Below are positions 31,317 to 40,183 of a stretch of DNA of 44,385 nt, one piece after another. The DNA lies in contig JAGAQZ010000099.1 in the NCBI GenBank assembly GCA_017622505.1, forward strand, positions 1 through 44,385, in the 5' to 3' direction. This DNA is from Lachnospiraceae bacterium. Lineage in GTDB: Bacteria > Bacillota > Clostridia > Lachnospirales > Lachnospiraceae. Both the position numbers and the translations under genes were made by a program. Numbering within the stretch: the stretch's first letter is position 1; every line of letters begins with the position of its first letter. The notes under the pieces are model-generated. The model was not told where the DNA came from. It saw nothing but the letters and a program-made list of their open reading frames with translations, and made no database searches.

Positions 31317-32643
31317 TCTTATTCTCTTTCTTTATATGAAAATCTTTCTTTACAATATTTTTAACAATTTCGCACTCTTCCTTAAAATGAAACGTTTTCC
31401 AGGAACTCTGACGGTTAATTGAATTAATAATACCCATAAAACGCAGAACAAACGTATACAGGTTGTACAACGGATATACAACTACATATAAAAACTTAGA
31501 TATGTAGTATTTCCTATCATCCTTGAAATCTTTCAAAAACATAATAACATTGATGAAATACAGCATTGTACATATTACATACAACACATAAATCAATAAC
31601 AATGCCGTTAAAACAGTTTTCAAAGAATAATTCAGCATACTCAACGCTACCAACGCAAAATACCAAATCAATCTCGGAAAGGCAAATGTGTGGTCAAACA
31701 GAATCACTCGAAAATCTATATCCGTAAAAATTTTATGGAACTGCATCTTCTTCCCATAAAACATTTTAAAGACTTCCAGTTCTCCAATCTGCCAACGTTG
31801 TCTCTGCGTGTACAATTTATTCATATCATCAATCGGCGACACATAAAAAATTGCATCCTCACACAATTCAATACGCTTCTTTTGTCTTTTAATTTGAAAA
31901 GTAATATGCGTATCTTCACAAATTGTGTCGCTATTATACATTTGTGTCTGTAAAATTGTTGACTTACGAAATGCTGAGAAGGCTCCCGATAATGTATATA
32001 AACCATTAATTTCCGATGAAAAATTACGTCCAGCAAGAAACGCCTGGCAATATTCTAAATACTCTAACCTGCGAATTTGGCGAAGCCAAAATCCTTCTGT
32101 TTCTTCTACTTCCGCATGTTCTGTCAAAATGACACCTGTAAAACTATTGACATTCATTTCTTTTTCAAAACGCTTAACAATATTACGGATTGCGTTCTCT
32201 TCAAATCGGCCATCGCTGTCTACGTTAATAATATATTTTCCGCGGCTGTTAAAAAGGGCCTTATTTAACGCTTTAGACTTCCCCTGGTTTGATACCATCC
32301 ATTGCATTGTCAAATCCGAATACTCCATTTGACAACGTTCAAATATCTCAAAACTGTTATCCTTACTTCCGTTATCTACAAGAAAAACCGTAATTAAACG
32401 ATTGTCATAATTGGATAAATGAATAGACTCCAAACATTTTCGAAGCGTATCCGCCGAATTGTAAACAGGAATAATAATTGTAATTTCCGGAAACAATATC
32501 GGATCTTCCACTTTTTTTCTGCGAAAATATTTAATCATCAGCAAAAAGAAATTACACACGGAAGGTATAATTTCAACAATAAGCGGAAGAATAACCCAGG
32601 CTAACCAGAACAATATTTCATTGTTTATCATCCAAGTTCTCAT
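31309..32643 (-). CDS. GT2-family glycosyltransferase associated with exosortase XrtG
   Basis: This 444-residue membrane enzyme has N-terminal spans and a cytosolic GT2 domain with ITIIIPVYNSADTLRKCLES, FLVDNGSKDNS, the NVDSDGRF (DxD) motif, CEDTHITFQIKR and the processive-type QRQRWQIGEL. C-terminal spans follow. It resembles poly-N-acetylglucosamine- or cellulose-synthase-like enzymes that make a polysaccharide and move it across the membrane. It overlaps XrtG by 26 bp. The position and family match the XrtG-associated glycosyltransferase. The sugar is unknown. Confidence 0.88.
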   Translation of the reverse strand: MRTWMINNEILFWLAWVILPLIVEIIPSVCNFFLLMIKYFRRKKVEDPILFPEITIIIPVYNSADTLRKCLESIHLSNYDNRLITVFLVDNGSKDNSFEIFERCQMEYSDLTMQWMVSNQGKSKALNKALFNSRGKYIINVDSDGRFEENAIRNIVKRFEKEMNVNSFTGVILTEHAEVEETEGFWLRQIRRLEYLEYCQAFLAGRNFSSEINGLYTLSGAFSAFRKSTILQTQMYNSDTICEDTHITFQIKRQKKRIELCEDAIFYVSPIDDMNKLYTQRQRWQIGELEVFKMFYGKKMQFHKIFTDIDFRVILFDHTFAFPRLIWYFALVALSMLNYSLKTVLTALLLIYVLYVICTMLYFINVIMFLKDFKDDRKYYISKFLYVVVYPLYNLYTFVLRFMGIINSINRQSSWKTFHFKEECEIVKNIVKKDFHIKKENKNE

Positions 32644-33214
32644 AACTAAACTTTCCTACCTTTTGTCCCACCACCTGATGCCTTGTAAATACGTAGAAAT
32701 ACAAAGCAACCGTCAGAACATAAAAAATAATTCTTCCCACAATAGCGTGCGCAAGAGAATATACAGGTGTGCCAAATGTAAAAATCATCCATATGATTGT
32801 AAAAATACGAATAAAATTAAAAATACATATGCACACGATACCATAAATACCTGTAACAAGCTTTTGAATAGGCTTATATGCAGGGAAAAATGCCAGTAAC
32901 GAAACATATACCATCATTTCAATAATACCGGAACACTCCATATCCACATATAACGACATTACGGTATCATTATGATTGATAAAAAACATCCCGTATTGGG
33001 CATAGCTTTCATACAGTCCCGTCAAATCACCGATACCTCCAAGTGCCCACACGAAAGCATAAATAAAGTAATCCTTAAAATAAGGCATAAAATTAAGCAA
33101 TGTCAGAAAAGTACCTACACTTCCAACCAAAAAATAATAAAATCCCAGTTTTCCTCTTTTTAGAACCGTAAGTGCATATACCCATACCACAAATAATATA
33201 ATTTTTAAAATCAA
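32618..33214 (-). CDS. xrtG: Exosortase-family protein XrtG
   Basis: The start is TTG at 33214, overlapping the stop of the upstream PTPS-like gene (TTGA). The 198-residue polytopic protein holds the exosortase/archaeosortase catalytic triad: Cys94 (DMECSGIIEM), Arg136 (FNFIRIF) and His156 (AHAIVGR). Exosortases cleave and anchor proteins with C-terminal sorting signals. The Gram-positive form XrtG comes with a GT2 enzyme and PTPS-like proteins, exactly as here. The likely substrate is the protein at 33530-34327. Confidence 0.88.
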   Translation of the reverse strand: MILKIILFVVWVYALTVLKRGKLGFYYFLVGSVGTFLTLLNFMPYFKDYFIYAFVWALGGIGDLTGLYESYAQYGMFFINHNDTVMSLYVDMECSGIIEMMVYVSLLAFFPAYKPIQKLVTGIYGIVCICIFNFIRIFTIIWMIFTFGTPVYSLAHAIVGRIIFYVLTVALYFYVFTRHQVVGQKVGKFSYENLDDKQ

Positions 33215-33543
33215 AACTCTTCAGCTCCTATAATATAAGTCTGTACAGGAGAATCACTCATTTCCAGACGGACCACTTCAAAATCTATGGAAAGAACGTT
33301 AATTTCTTCATAAATTGTTTCAGCAATATTCTCAATCGTAGGGCGGAACAATAGTATTTCGTTCAAATCCGCACCTACATATTTACTCATATAATCATTA
33401 ATCATTGCCTCTGCCACATAGAAAAGTTGCACTTGTTGCTTAATATAAAATACAACCTCAAAAGAATGAGTATGTTCCGCTCCCTCTCTTCCTGAAGTAT
33501 TGTGTTTTGCATTAAAGCGATAACTGTATTTATACGTTCCCAT
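33211..33543 (-). CDS. 6-pyruvoyl-tetrahydropterin-synthase-like protein (second copy)
   Basis: The start at 33543 (MGTYKYSYRF), behind AGAGGAG, is better than an in-frame start at 33591. The 110 residues match the PTPS fold: His14 (NAKHN), His24 and His26 (EHTHSFEV), PTIENIAETIYEEI and MSDSPVQTYI. The zinc triad is kept. The catalytic Cys is absent and the usual C-terminal Glu is Asp. The two PTPS-like genes flank xrtG and the GT2 gene. It overlaps both neighbours. Confidence 0.78.
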   Translation of the reverse strand: MGTYKYSYRFNAKHNTSGREGAEHTHSFEVVFYIKQQVQLFYVAEAMINDYMSKYVGADLNEILLFRPTIENIAETIYEEINVLSIDFEVVRLEMSDSPVQTYIIGAEEF

Positions 33544-34327
33544 GCTTTCTCCTCTTTTGCAATAAAAGGCTACATAATACAATACCACCACACAAAGCAG
33601 CGAGAACTACGGGCGCAGAAGATGTACCCACTGCCGAAATTCTTCGATACATCAAGTTCGGTGTAAAAAACTCTATCGTACTGATTGTTTCTAAATTAAT
33701 GTTAGGATTTTGGCGTTGCAACTCTTCCAACGGAACACGAATTTCCAACTCATTGTTGATATTATCTTCTTTTATCGACAAATAACCATTCGTGCCCTCT
33801 GCGTTTAAAAAGGAAAGTTTTGAATCACGATGGCGAATTTCCACAGGATATAATCCCGGCGCAACGTTTAACATCGTTGCGATATCACTTCCGTCTTCAC
33901 CTACTACTTGATAAGATGCTACTTCATCACCAATATACAATCGGAAATCATCACCATTCAATCTGCTTCGATAATTACGACCATATATAATATGAATATA
34001 AATGTAATCTCCGTCGCAATACATCTGCATCATATGACGCACATCTGTAGAATAGGTACCCGGTTCTGTATAATATACCTCCCCGTCTATCCACACGCCA
34101 TTAACCCAACAATTTTCTGAATTGTCCCAGTTATACTCATAGGAACAGGGAATACCGTCCCAGTCTGAAAAATCTCCGTCAATGGAAATTGACTGACCGT
34201 CTTTCAGTGAGAAAGAATTGTCATAAGACATACCGGTATCCGATGCACTGACTAACAACGCATTTCCCCAAAGAAATACAAGACTCAAAGACAATAATGC
34301 AATAATTTTAAATCCCTTTTTCATCAT
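33530..34327 (-). CDS. Secreted protein with C-terminal sorting-like tail, probable XrtG substrate
   Basis: This 265-residue protein has an N-terminal signal peptide (MMKKGFKIIALLSLSLVF...). Its mature region opens with SISIDGDFSDWDGIP, like CBM9/DOMON-type beta domains. The C-terminus (from ~residue 234) reads GTSSAPVVLAAL, then a hydrophobic span, then QKRRKHG, the tripartite form of exosortase sorting signals. I recall a Firmicu-CTERM family next to XrtG that fits this form, but I could not check it. GGAGG precedes the ATG. It overlaps both neighbours and lies two genes before xrtG. Confidence 0.78.
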   Translation of the reverse strand: MMKKGFKIIALLSLSLVFLWGNALLVSASDTGMSYDNSFSLKDGQSISIDGDFSDWDGIPCSYEYNWDNSENCWVNGVWIDGEVYYTEPGTYSTDVRHMMQMYCDGDYIYIHIIYGRNYRSRLNGDDFRLYIGDEVASYQVVGEDGSDIATMLNVAPGLYPVEIRHRDSKLSFLNAEGTNGYLSIKEDNINNELEIRVPLEELQRQNPNINLETISTIEFFTPNLMYRRISAVGTSSAPVVLAALCGGIVLCSLLLQKRRKHGNV

Positions 34328-36687
34328 TTTTCCTCCTGTCCCTTCATAATTTTACCTTTTACAAATAACATAAAAGCAACACCAAACAACGAACATAACA
34401 TTCCAATCACAAAATGCTTATAAAAAATATTAACTATCGTGGTTCCTTTATCAACCACCAACATACTGTTTACTTCCCTAATTTCCTGTTCGCTCTTAAA
34501 ATTATCCTGAAAAGCAATCGTTGTATTAACCGGCTCTTCTGTTTCAATTCGTATTTCATTTAATCCGTATTCAACACCAATCGGCACGATTGTTTCAGAT
34601 ATTATCCGATCTTCCTCCGTAATTCCAAACACTTCGTCTAACAATGCCAGCAATTCTTCATTCGGGGTATCATAATACAAATAAACTAAATTAAAACCTA
34701 CAAAAGTAACATTTTCTTTCTTGATAATATAATCCAATGTCTGTGTGCCAAATTGATATGTATATCTTTGCATCTGAGTTTCTTCGGTCGGAAGCAAATA
34801 CGTAGAATACCATTCATACGGCATATCAAGATCTACCGTCATATCCTCATAATACAATCGGTCAAATTCCGAAATACTGATAAAACGGCTTTCTACACCC
34901 AGAAATTCAGAGATTGATAATACATTAATCGGCATATGCGTACAATCAATAAAGACCTCCACATCAGAATCCGATAATTCTTGTACAATTTCTTCCGCAT
35001 GCTCTACACTATCATATTCAAAATTAGACAAGTATATTTTGTCATACTGTAACAATTCTTCCATTGTGTAATCTGTAAGACAATCGCTACGCCCCTGCTC
35101 AAATCCGGGATACAGGTACGAAATATAAATGGACGAAGAACCAATTGCGAGATTATTAAAATCACTTTGTAATCCAAACTGTCCATCAACATTCTGCAAA
35201 TCCAAAAGATATGCTTCATCACTTTCCTGTACAGGAATATACCCGTATGTTTCTGCAACTTCCATAAATCGTTCCGGTTCTTTTACAAATGATTTCTTTA
35301 CAACAACGGAATCCGCGCCCATAGTTAATAACTGGTGGAACGTATAGCCATAATATCCTTGCTGAATACTCTCCGTCATTGTAATAATATTTTCACTTGT
35401 TCCGGCACCTTGAATTGCCCAGCCCTGAATGTAAGGTATATCTTTTTCCAGCACATAATACGAAGGATAAGAACCAAACGAACTTTCATCTACCAATCCC
35501 ATTCGATTCTGCGTGATAGCGACAGCTGATTCTAATAAATATACATTTTCCTGATGTTTTAAATCCGATTTGACACTCCAAAATGCCATAGACGGAACAA
35601 TATCAATAATTGCAATTGCTACAACGATATATTTCCAATATGCTTTTAAACTTAATCGTCCAAAATCATATAAAATCAAAATATAACACATCTGTGCAAA
35701 ACGTGACATCCAAAATACCTGACTCATAGGCATCTGCTTAAATATATCTGTAAACATTGAGTCCGACAATATAAAGAAAATAAGCCCCACCATGATACCG
35801 CTTTTTTCTTCTTTGTTTCGAATTGCACAAATTAAAGCAACGATGCCCATAATAAAGGCACCCAAACCAAAAGAACAATTAGTTCCCGACATTCTTGTAA
35901 ACGGATTCAAAGACACATAAATCGGCTGACTCCAATCTTCAATGGTATCCACTGCTGCTGAAGAGGAATCCGAAACCAAACCACCGCTCAAGCCGGGTAA
36001 TAAAAGAATGCCAGCAATCAAAATACCGGCCACAATTGCCAAAAGTCCATACCATTGTGTTTTATTTTTTAATCCCTTAAAGAATCCGTAAATGGTGAAA
36101 ATAATCGCGCACATAGCAGCCAGCATAAAATGTGTTGAAACCAATAACGCCATCATTAGCGAGGTCACAACAAAATGTTTCTTATGCTCCAAAAGATTTG
36201 TATAAAAATAGAAAAACAACGGCAAAAGAGAATAAATCATTACTCGGGACAGGTTTCCTTCTCCAAAAAGCACACGCAAGCAATCCGGAAGGAACCAATA
36301 CACAATGCCTAATAAAATAAAAATACCCTTTTTCTCTCTGTTTGCAATCAAAACAAATCCAATATAGGACACAAAAAACGTAAGACCCACATACACATAA
36401 TATGCGGTAAATATATCTCTCGTAATAAAATTAATAAACGCAATAATGTAATATGTAAAAATAGGCCAGTAACGGAACAGCTGAATTCCGTTATACCACT
36501 CTGTCGTATATAGAGGATATAAATTTCCCTGCCTTAAATTGTCATATAAAATTTCAGCTTTGTACAAATGGCCAAAAATATCATTACCCGTAGGCACAAA
36601 AGACGTCAATCCCAAATATAATGCAATACCGATACTGATAAGTAAGCCAACGCCCAGCTGCCAAATTAAATTCTTTTTATTATTCAT
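34324..36687 (-). CDS. Large polytopic membrane protein, PTPS-related-domain (PF10131) type
   Basis: The start at 36687 (MNNKKN) is preferred over GTG at 36696; both have weak ribosome binding sites. The 787-residue protein has about twelve membrane spans in its first ~420 residues, beginning with SFVPTGNDIFGHLYKAEILY and GVLIA-type segments. A large extracellular domain and a last span follow. The GHxxHL-like opening and layout match the 6-pyruvoyl-tetrahydropterin-synthase-related membrane family, which resembles GT-C transferases. It is the first gene of the XrtG operon and may glycosylate or export the operon's product. Confidence 0.8.
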   Translation of the reverse strand: MNNKKNLIWQLGVGLLISIGIALYLGLTSFVPTGNDIFGHLYKAEILYDNLRQGNLYPLYTTEWYNGIQLFRYWPIFTYYIIAFINFITRDIFTAYYVYVGLTFFVSYIGFVLIANREKKGIFILLGIVYWFLPDCLRVLFGEGNLSRVMIYSLLPLFFYFYTNLLEHKKHFVVTSLMMALLVSTHFMLAAMCAIIFTIYGFFKGLKNKTQWYGLLAIVAGILIAGILLLPGLSGGLVSDSSSAAVDTIEDWSQPIYVSLNPFTRMSGTNCSFGLGAFIMGIVALICAIRNKEEKSGIMVGLIFFILSDSMFTDIFKQMPMSQVFWMSRFAQMCYILILYDFGRLSLKAYWKYIVVAIAIIDIVPSMAFWSVKSDLKHQENVYLLESAVAITQNRMGLVDESSFGSYPSYYVLEKDIPYIQGWAIQGAGTSENIITMTESIQQGYYGYTFHQLLTMGADSVVVKKSFVKEPERFMEVAETYGYIPVQESDEAYLLDLQNVDGQFGLQSDFNNLAIGSSSIYISYLYPGFEQGRSDCLTDYTMEELLQYDKIYLSNFEYDSVEHAEEIVQELSDSDVEVFIDCTHMPINVLSISEFLGVESRFISISEFDRLYYEDMTVDLDMPYEWYSTYLLPTEETQMQRYTYQFGTQTLDYIIKKENVTFVGFNLVYLYYDTPNEELLALLDEVFGITEEDRIISETIVPIGVEYGLNEIRIETEEPVNTTIAFQDNFKSEQEIREVNSMLVVDKGTTIVNIFYKHFVIGMLCSLFGVAFMLFVKGKIMKGQEEK

Positions 36688-36712
36688 AACAACCACTTTC
36701 TTTTGGGTATAT

Positions 36713-36742
36713 ATATTAATGATATCATTTTTATTTCGACAA
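36713..36742 (-). promoter_or_regulatory. Promoter of the XrtG operon
   Basis: Minus-strand TTGTCG (36742-36737), an 18-bp spacer and TAATAT (36718-36713), 26 bp upstream of the first gene's ATG. Confidence 0.6.
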
Positions 36743-36791
36743 GTAAAATCAAAAACTTACCTTTTGATGACAAAATAGTCTTTTTTCGTGC

Positions 36792-36840
36792 AAAAAATCC
36801 CTCGGACAGGTCCTTATGTCTGAACCTCACCGAAGGATTT
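36792..36840 (-). terminator. Intrinsic terminator after the 48-residue gene
   Basis: On the minus strand AAATCCTTCGG (36840-36830) pairs with CCGAGGGATTT (36805-36795), with one internal mismatch, and is followed by six T. It separates the small gene from the XrtG promoter. Confidence 0.78.
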
Positions 36841-36885
36841 CATTTTACTTTAACATCTTAATACATTAATTTTAGGACAATTCTT

Positions 36886-37032
36886 CTAATCAAACAAAGA
36901 AATTCCGTATCTTATCTTGCGATAAAACTTCTGAATAATGGTAATAAACATGTAGCCGACAATAGCTACCACGCTTCCCACACCCATAATGCACATAATT
37001 GCAACAATCAAATAATATAAAATATTAACCAT
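36886..37032 (-). CDS. 48-residue single-span membrane protein
   Basis: This ORF (start 37032, stop 36886) is preceded by AGAGG nine bases upstream. It encodes MVNILYYLIVAIMCIMGV, further hydrophobic residues to ~35, and a basic tail (QKFYRKIRYGISLFD). It has its own terminator at 36792-36840. It lies between the XrtG operon promoter and the divergent polytopic gene. No known family is recognised. The hydrophobic start with a positive C-terminal tail suggests one membrane span with an inside C-terminus. Confidence 0.6.
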   Translation of the reverse strand: MVNILYYLIVAIMCIMGVGSVVAIVGYMFITIIQKFYRKIRYGISLFD

Positions 37033-37146
37033 CTCACCATACCTCTTCATATATTTTTCATCTGAAAATATATTAGCAAAGGTAGTGGCAAAGTTTCAGC
37101 AAAGAAGATATACCAATCCGCACTTCTAACAAATAATTTCGTTTTC

Positions 37147-37175
37147 TTGCTTTTCCCTATCCACTATATTATAAT
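37147..37175 (+). promoter_or_regulatory. Sigma-A promoter of the 773-residue membrane protein
   Basis: TTGCTT (37147-37152), a 17-bp spacer and a perfect TATAAT (37170-37175), 33 bp upstream of the ATG. Confidence 0.7.
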
Positions 37176-37207
37176 TATGAACAGTATAAAAGAAACAGGA
37201 GAATACT

Positions 37208-39529
37208 ATGCTTAACTTAAAAAAGAACAAGCCCTTGCTTGCCGTTCTGATTATTCAAATCGGCATTTTATTGATTGCCGCAGGAAATTTCGTACTCTGC
37301 AAATCAAGCCTTTACAACACTACAATTTATCCCAATGAATTAAATTGTGATGAATCGGTTGTGCACGGGGATAAAATCAGTGCGAATACCACCAATGCGG
37401 CTGCCGGCACAGTTGCATCCACAACTCCGCTGGAACTGTCTCGCGGCAGTTATATTGTGTATGTAAATTATGCTACCGATGCAGTTGGCAATACCATTCA
37501 GGCGTATTCTCCCAACATCCCGGCCCATAATTTTCTTTCCGGTGCAAATTCTATGCATGCGGTTAACAGAACTGCCGAACTTACAATGCGCGTTAACTCT
37601 CCCGGAGAAGTTATTATATCCGTTAACTATTGCGGACAGGGCAACTTAGAAATATCAGAAATTTCTATTCACGAAACTACTGCCATGGCAAAACAAGACT
37701 TTTTACATGCCATTGCGCTCTGTCTCGTAATTACACTTGGTTATTATATCTGTACCATCGATTTATCCAAACGCAAGACCGCTTTGGCTTTAGGCGGTAT
37801 TATTCTCTTATCTTCCTACCCCCTATTACTGGATTATATGGTAGCAGGCCACGACTTGCCCTATCACCTTCTTCGTATAGACGGCATTAAATTAGGCTTG
37901 GAAAATGGTGTTTTCCCTGTTAAAATTCATCCCATGCTGGCTGCTGATTATGGTTACGCCGCAGGTGTATTTTATGGTGATGCGTTACTTTATTTTCCGG
38001 CTGTATTACGTATGCTTGGTATGCCTGTACAAAACGCATATCAGGTGTTTGTACTTGCAGTAAATGTTGCAACAGCTCTCATTGCATATTATTGTTTCAA
38101 GAATTTATTCCAAAGTAATAAATATGGTTTAATTGGCACAATGGTATATACACTCTCGCTGTATCGTCTTTTGAATCTTTATACACGCGCAGCGGTAGGC
38201 GAATACTGTGCTATGATTTTTTTGCCTGTAATCTTCCTTGGACTCTATCGCATTTTTATGCAAAAAGATACAAAGCCCTGCTGGAAACTGGCAATCCTGC
38301 CTGCACTGGGACTGACCGGAATTATTCATACACATATTTTATCTTGTGAAATGGTTGCAATTTTTATATTGCTCACCTGCATTGTATTGTTCAAAAAAAC
38401 AATACAACCCAAAATCCTGATGTCACTTCTTTTAACGGTTACTTTTACCTTATTAATCAACGCAGGATTCATTGTTCCTTTTATTGACTACTATTTTACG
38501 GAAGACTTTATCATTAATTCTGCCGAATGGGGCGGAACTTCCGTTCAAAATATCGGACTTTATTTTGCACAGATATTCAGTATATTCCAGAAAGGGGCTG
38601 GTGGCACCTGGTCTACTTCAGCAGGTATAGCTGATGAATTCAATCCCGGCCTAGGTCTAACCTTATCAATTGGTTTTTTTGTAAGCATCTATTACTTGTT
38701 AACAACGACCAAAGACGAACGGAAACATTCTGCATTTAAGCTGATTCTATTTACTTTTATTGGTTCTGCTTTGGCAATTTACATGAGTAGTTATCTATTC
38801 CCTTGGGACGCTATCGCAAACTCCTGTGAACTCGGTACCGCTTTAGTATCAAGCCTTCAGTTTCCTTGGCGCTTCCTCTCTATCGGAACAGTATTCATAA
38901 CCATTTGTTTCTGCTTAGTTTTAAAATGCTTGTCCGAACGAAATGCGGAAACTCACGGCTTACCTTTTATGCCACTTGCAATTATTATATTATGTATAAG
39001 TACACTGCTTGGAACCGGCTGGTATTATCACTCTTACTTATCTGACGGTGCGCCTTATCGTGTATATGATACCTATGAATTACCGTCCACGCAGTTATAT
39101 TCTTGCGAATACTTCCCTGCCGGAACCGAATTAGGAAACGTGATATACGGCAGATATGCTGCTTCTGAGGGAATCATCCTTACCGGCATAACCAAAATTG
39201 GAAACTCAGTAACAATGCATGTGGGCAACTACGGGTTAGACGGATATGTTGAAATTCCATTGTTAAACTATAAAGGCTATTCTGCAACCATTGTAGACGT
39301 CGATGCTAAGATGTTAATTACAAACGGATTTAATAATTGTATCCATATTGATATTCCTGCAGGACTTGATGAAACCATAAACGTTTCCTTCCACGAACCA
39401 ATTTACTGGCGTATTGCAGAGGTTATATCTGCACTCGCTATTATCGGACTTATTGCAATATCTGTTATTAACGTGATTTGTACAAAGAAACACAAAGTAA
39501 CTTCAACTTCTAATGAAATAATAGAATAA
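37208..39529 (+). CDS. Large polytopic membrane protein, YfhO/PTPS-related GT-C-like
   Basis: This 773-residue protein has one N-terminal span and an outer domain (~30-160). About eleven to twelve spans follow, with the conserved segment VAGHDLPYHLLRIDGIKLGLENG near residue 220. An extracellular region and a final span near the end complete it. The VAGHDxxYHxxR loop matches YfhO/PTPS-related membrane proteins, thought to act with polyprenyl-phosphate sugars. It is paralogous in layout to the first XrtG-operon gene but is transcribed divergently from its own promoter. AGGAG precedes the ATG. The substrate is unknown. Confidence 0.82.
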   Translation: MLNLKKNKPLLAVLIIQIGILLIAAGNFVLCKSSLYNTTIYPNELNCDESVVHGDKISANTTNAAAGTVASTTPLELSRGSYIVYVNYATDAVGNTIQAYSPNIPAHNFLSGANSMHAVNRTAELTMRVNSPGEVIISVNYCGQGNLEISEISIHETTAMAKQDFLHAIALCLVITLGYYICTIDLSKRKTALALGGIILLSSYPLLLDYMVAGHDLPYHLLRIDGIKLGLENGVFPVKIHPMLAADYGYAAGVFYGDALLYFPAVLRMLGMPVQNAYQVFVLAVNVATALIAYYCFKNLFQSNKYGLIGTMVYTLSLYRLLNLYTRAAVGEYCAMIFLPVIFLGLYRIFMQKDTKPCWKLAILPALGLTGIIHTHILSCEMVAIFILLTCIVLFKKTIQPKILMSLLLTVTFTLLINAGFIVPFIDYYFTEDFIINSAEWGGTSVQNIGLYFAQIFSIFQKGAGGTWSTSAGIADEFNPGLGLTLSIGFFVSIYYLLTTTKDERKHSAFKLILFTFIGSALAIYMSSYLFPWDAIANSCELGTALVSSLQFPWRFLSIGTVFITICFCLVLKCLSERNAETHGLPFMPLAIIILCISTLLGTGWYYHSYLSDGAPYRVYDTYELPSTQLYSCEYFPAGTELGNVIYGRYAASEGIILTGITKIGNSVTMHVGNYGLDGYVEIPLLNYKGYSATIVDVDAKMLITNGFNNCIHIDIPAGLDETINVSFHEPIYWRIAEVISALAIIGLIAISVINVICTKKHKVTSTSNEIIE

Positions 39530-39539
39530 TAATAAAAGA

Positions 39540-39572
39540 AAAACGTTTGTCATATATTATGACAAACGTTTT
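39540..39572. terminator. Bidirectional terminator
   Basis: AAAACGTTTGTCATA (39540-39554) pairs with TATGACAAACGTTTT (39558-39572) with a 3-nt loop. A and T runs flank it. It serves the convergent genes at 37208-39529 and 39573-40121. Confidence 0.88.
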
Positions 39573-40121
39573 TTATTCTTCGTAACTCCACGTAGAAATA
39601 TCTTCATACGGACTGGCCTTAGCTAATCCAATCCTAATTACACGTCCTGTAATCACCCTAAAATCAGATTGCACTATCTCAAATGCTTTAGCCAATTGCA
39701 TCTCATCCAGTTTCTTTCCTATTGTTGTATGTGGTAGCCACTGAAAAGGCTGATAATACTTGCTGACTCTTATATTCTTATCTGCAGAAACAACAGCATA
39801 AACATCTTCCATTCGTTTCTGCAAATATTGATTCAGCACAGGTGTCAAATACAATGTAGATGTCATAAAAGCACCCGTACCAACCCACTGTACAACTCCT
39901 GCAGACCTATTTTGAAATATTTCATTAAAGTTCTGTACTAATTGGCTAACAACATCAGAATTCACCTTCTCATCCACTTCAAAAGACGAGATTGTAATAT
40001 GCGGTGGCACCTTATGTTCCAATATATAATCATTTCCTGTCGCCTCCGCCACAGCTATCATATGCCTCAATATCTGTTGATTTGTTTTGTCATCAAAATA
40101 AAGCGACACCAAATACTTCAT
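39573..40121 (-). CDS. 2H phosphoesterase (2'-5' RNA ligase superfamily)
   Basis: The start at 40121 (MKYLVSLYF), behind AGGTG, is chosen over an upstream GTG (40127). The 182 residues carry the two HxTx motifs of the 2H superfamily, PPHITISSF (~37-45) and LPHTTIGKK (~135-143). Such enzymes hydrolyse cyclic phosphates of RNA or nucleotides. The in vivo substrate is unknown. Confidence 0.88.
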   Translation of the reverse strand: MKYLVSLYFDDKTNQQILRHMIAVAEATGNDYILEHKVPPHITISSFEVDEKVNSDVVSQLVQNFNEIFQNRSAGVVQWVGTGAFMTSTLYLTPVLNQYLQKRMEDVYAVVSADKNIRVSKYYQPFQWLPHTTIGKKLDEMQLAKAFEIVQSDFRVITGRVIRIGLAKASPYEDISTWSYEE

Positions 40122-40183
40122 ATGCACCTACTATTTTTTATTATTTGTACTTCCCAAAACATATACTTATATCACTTACTCGT

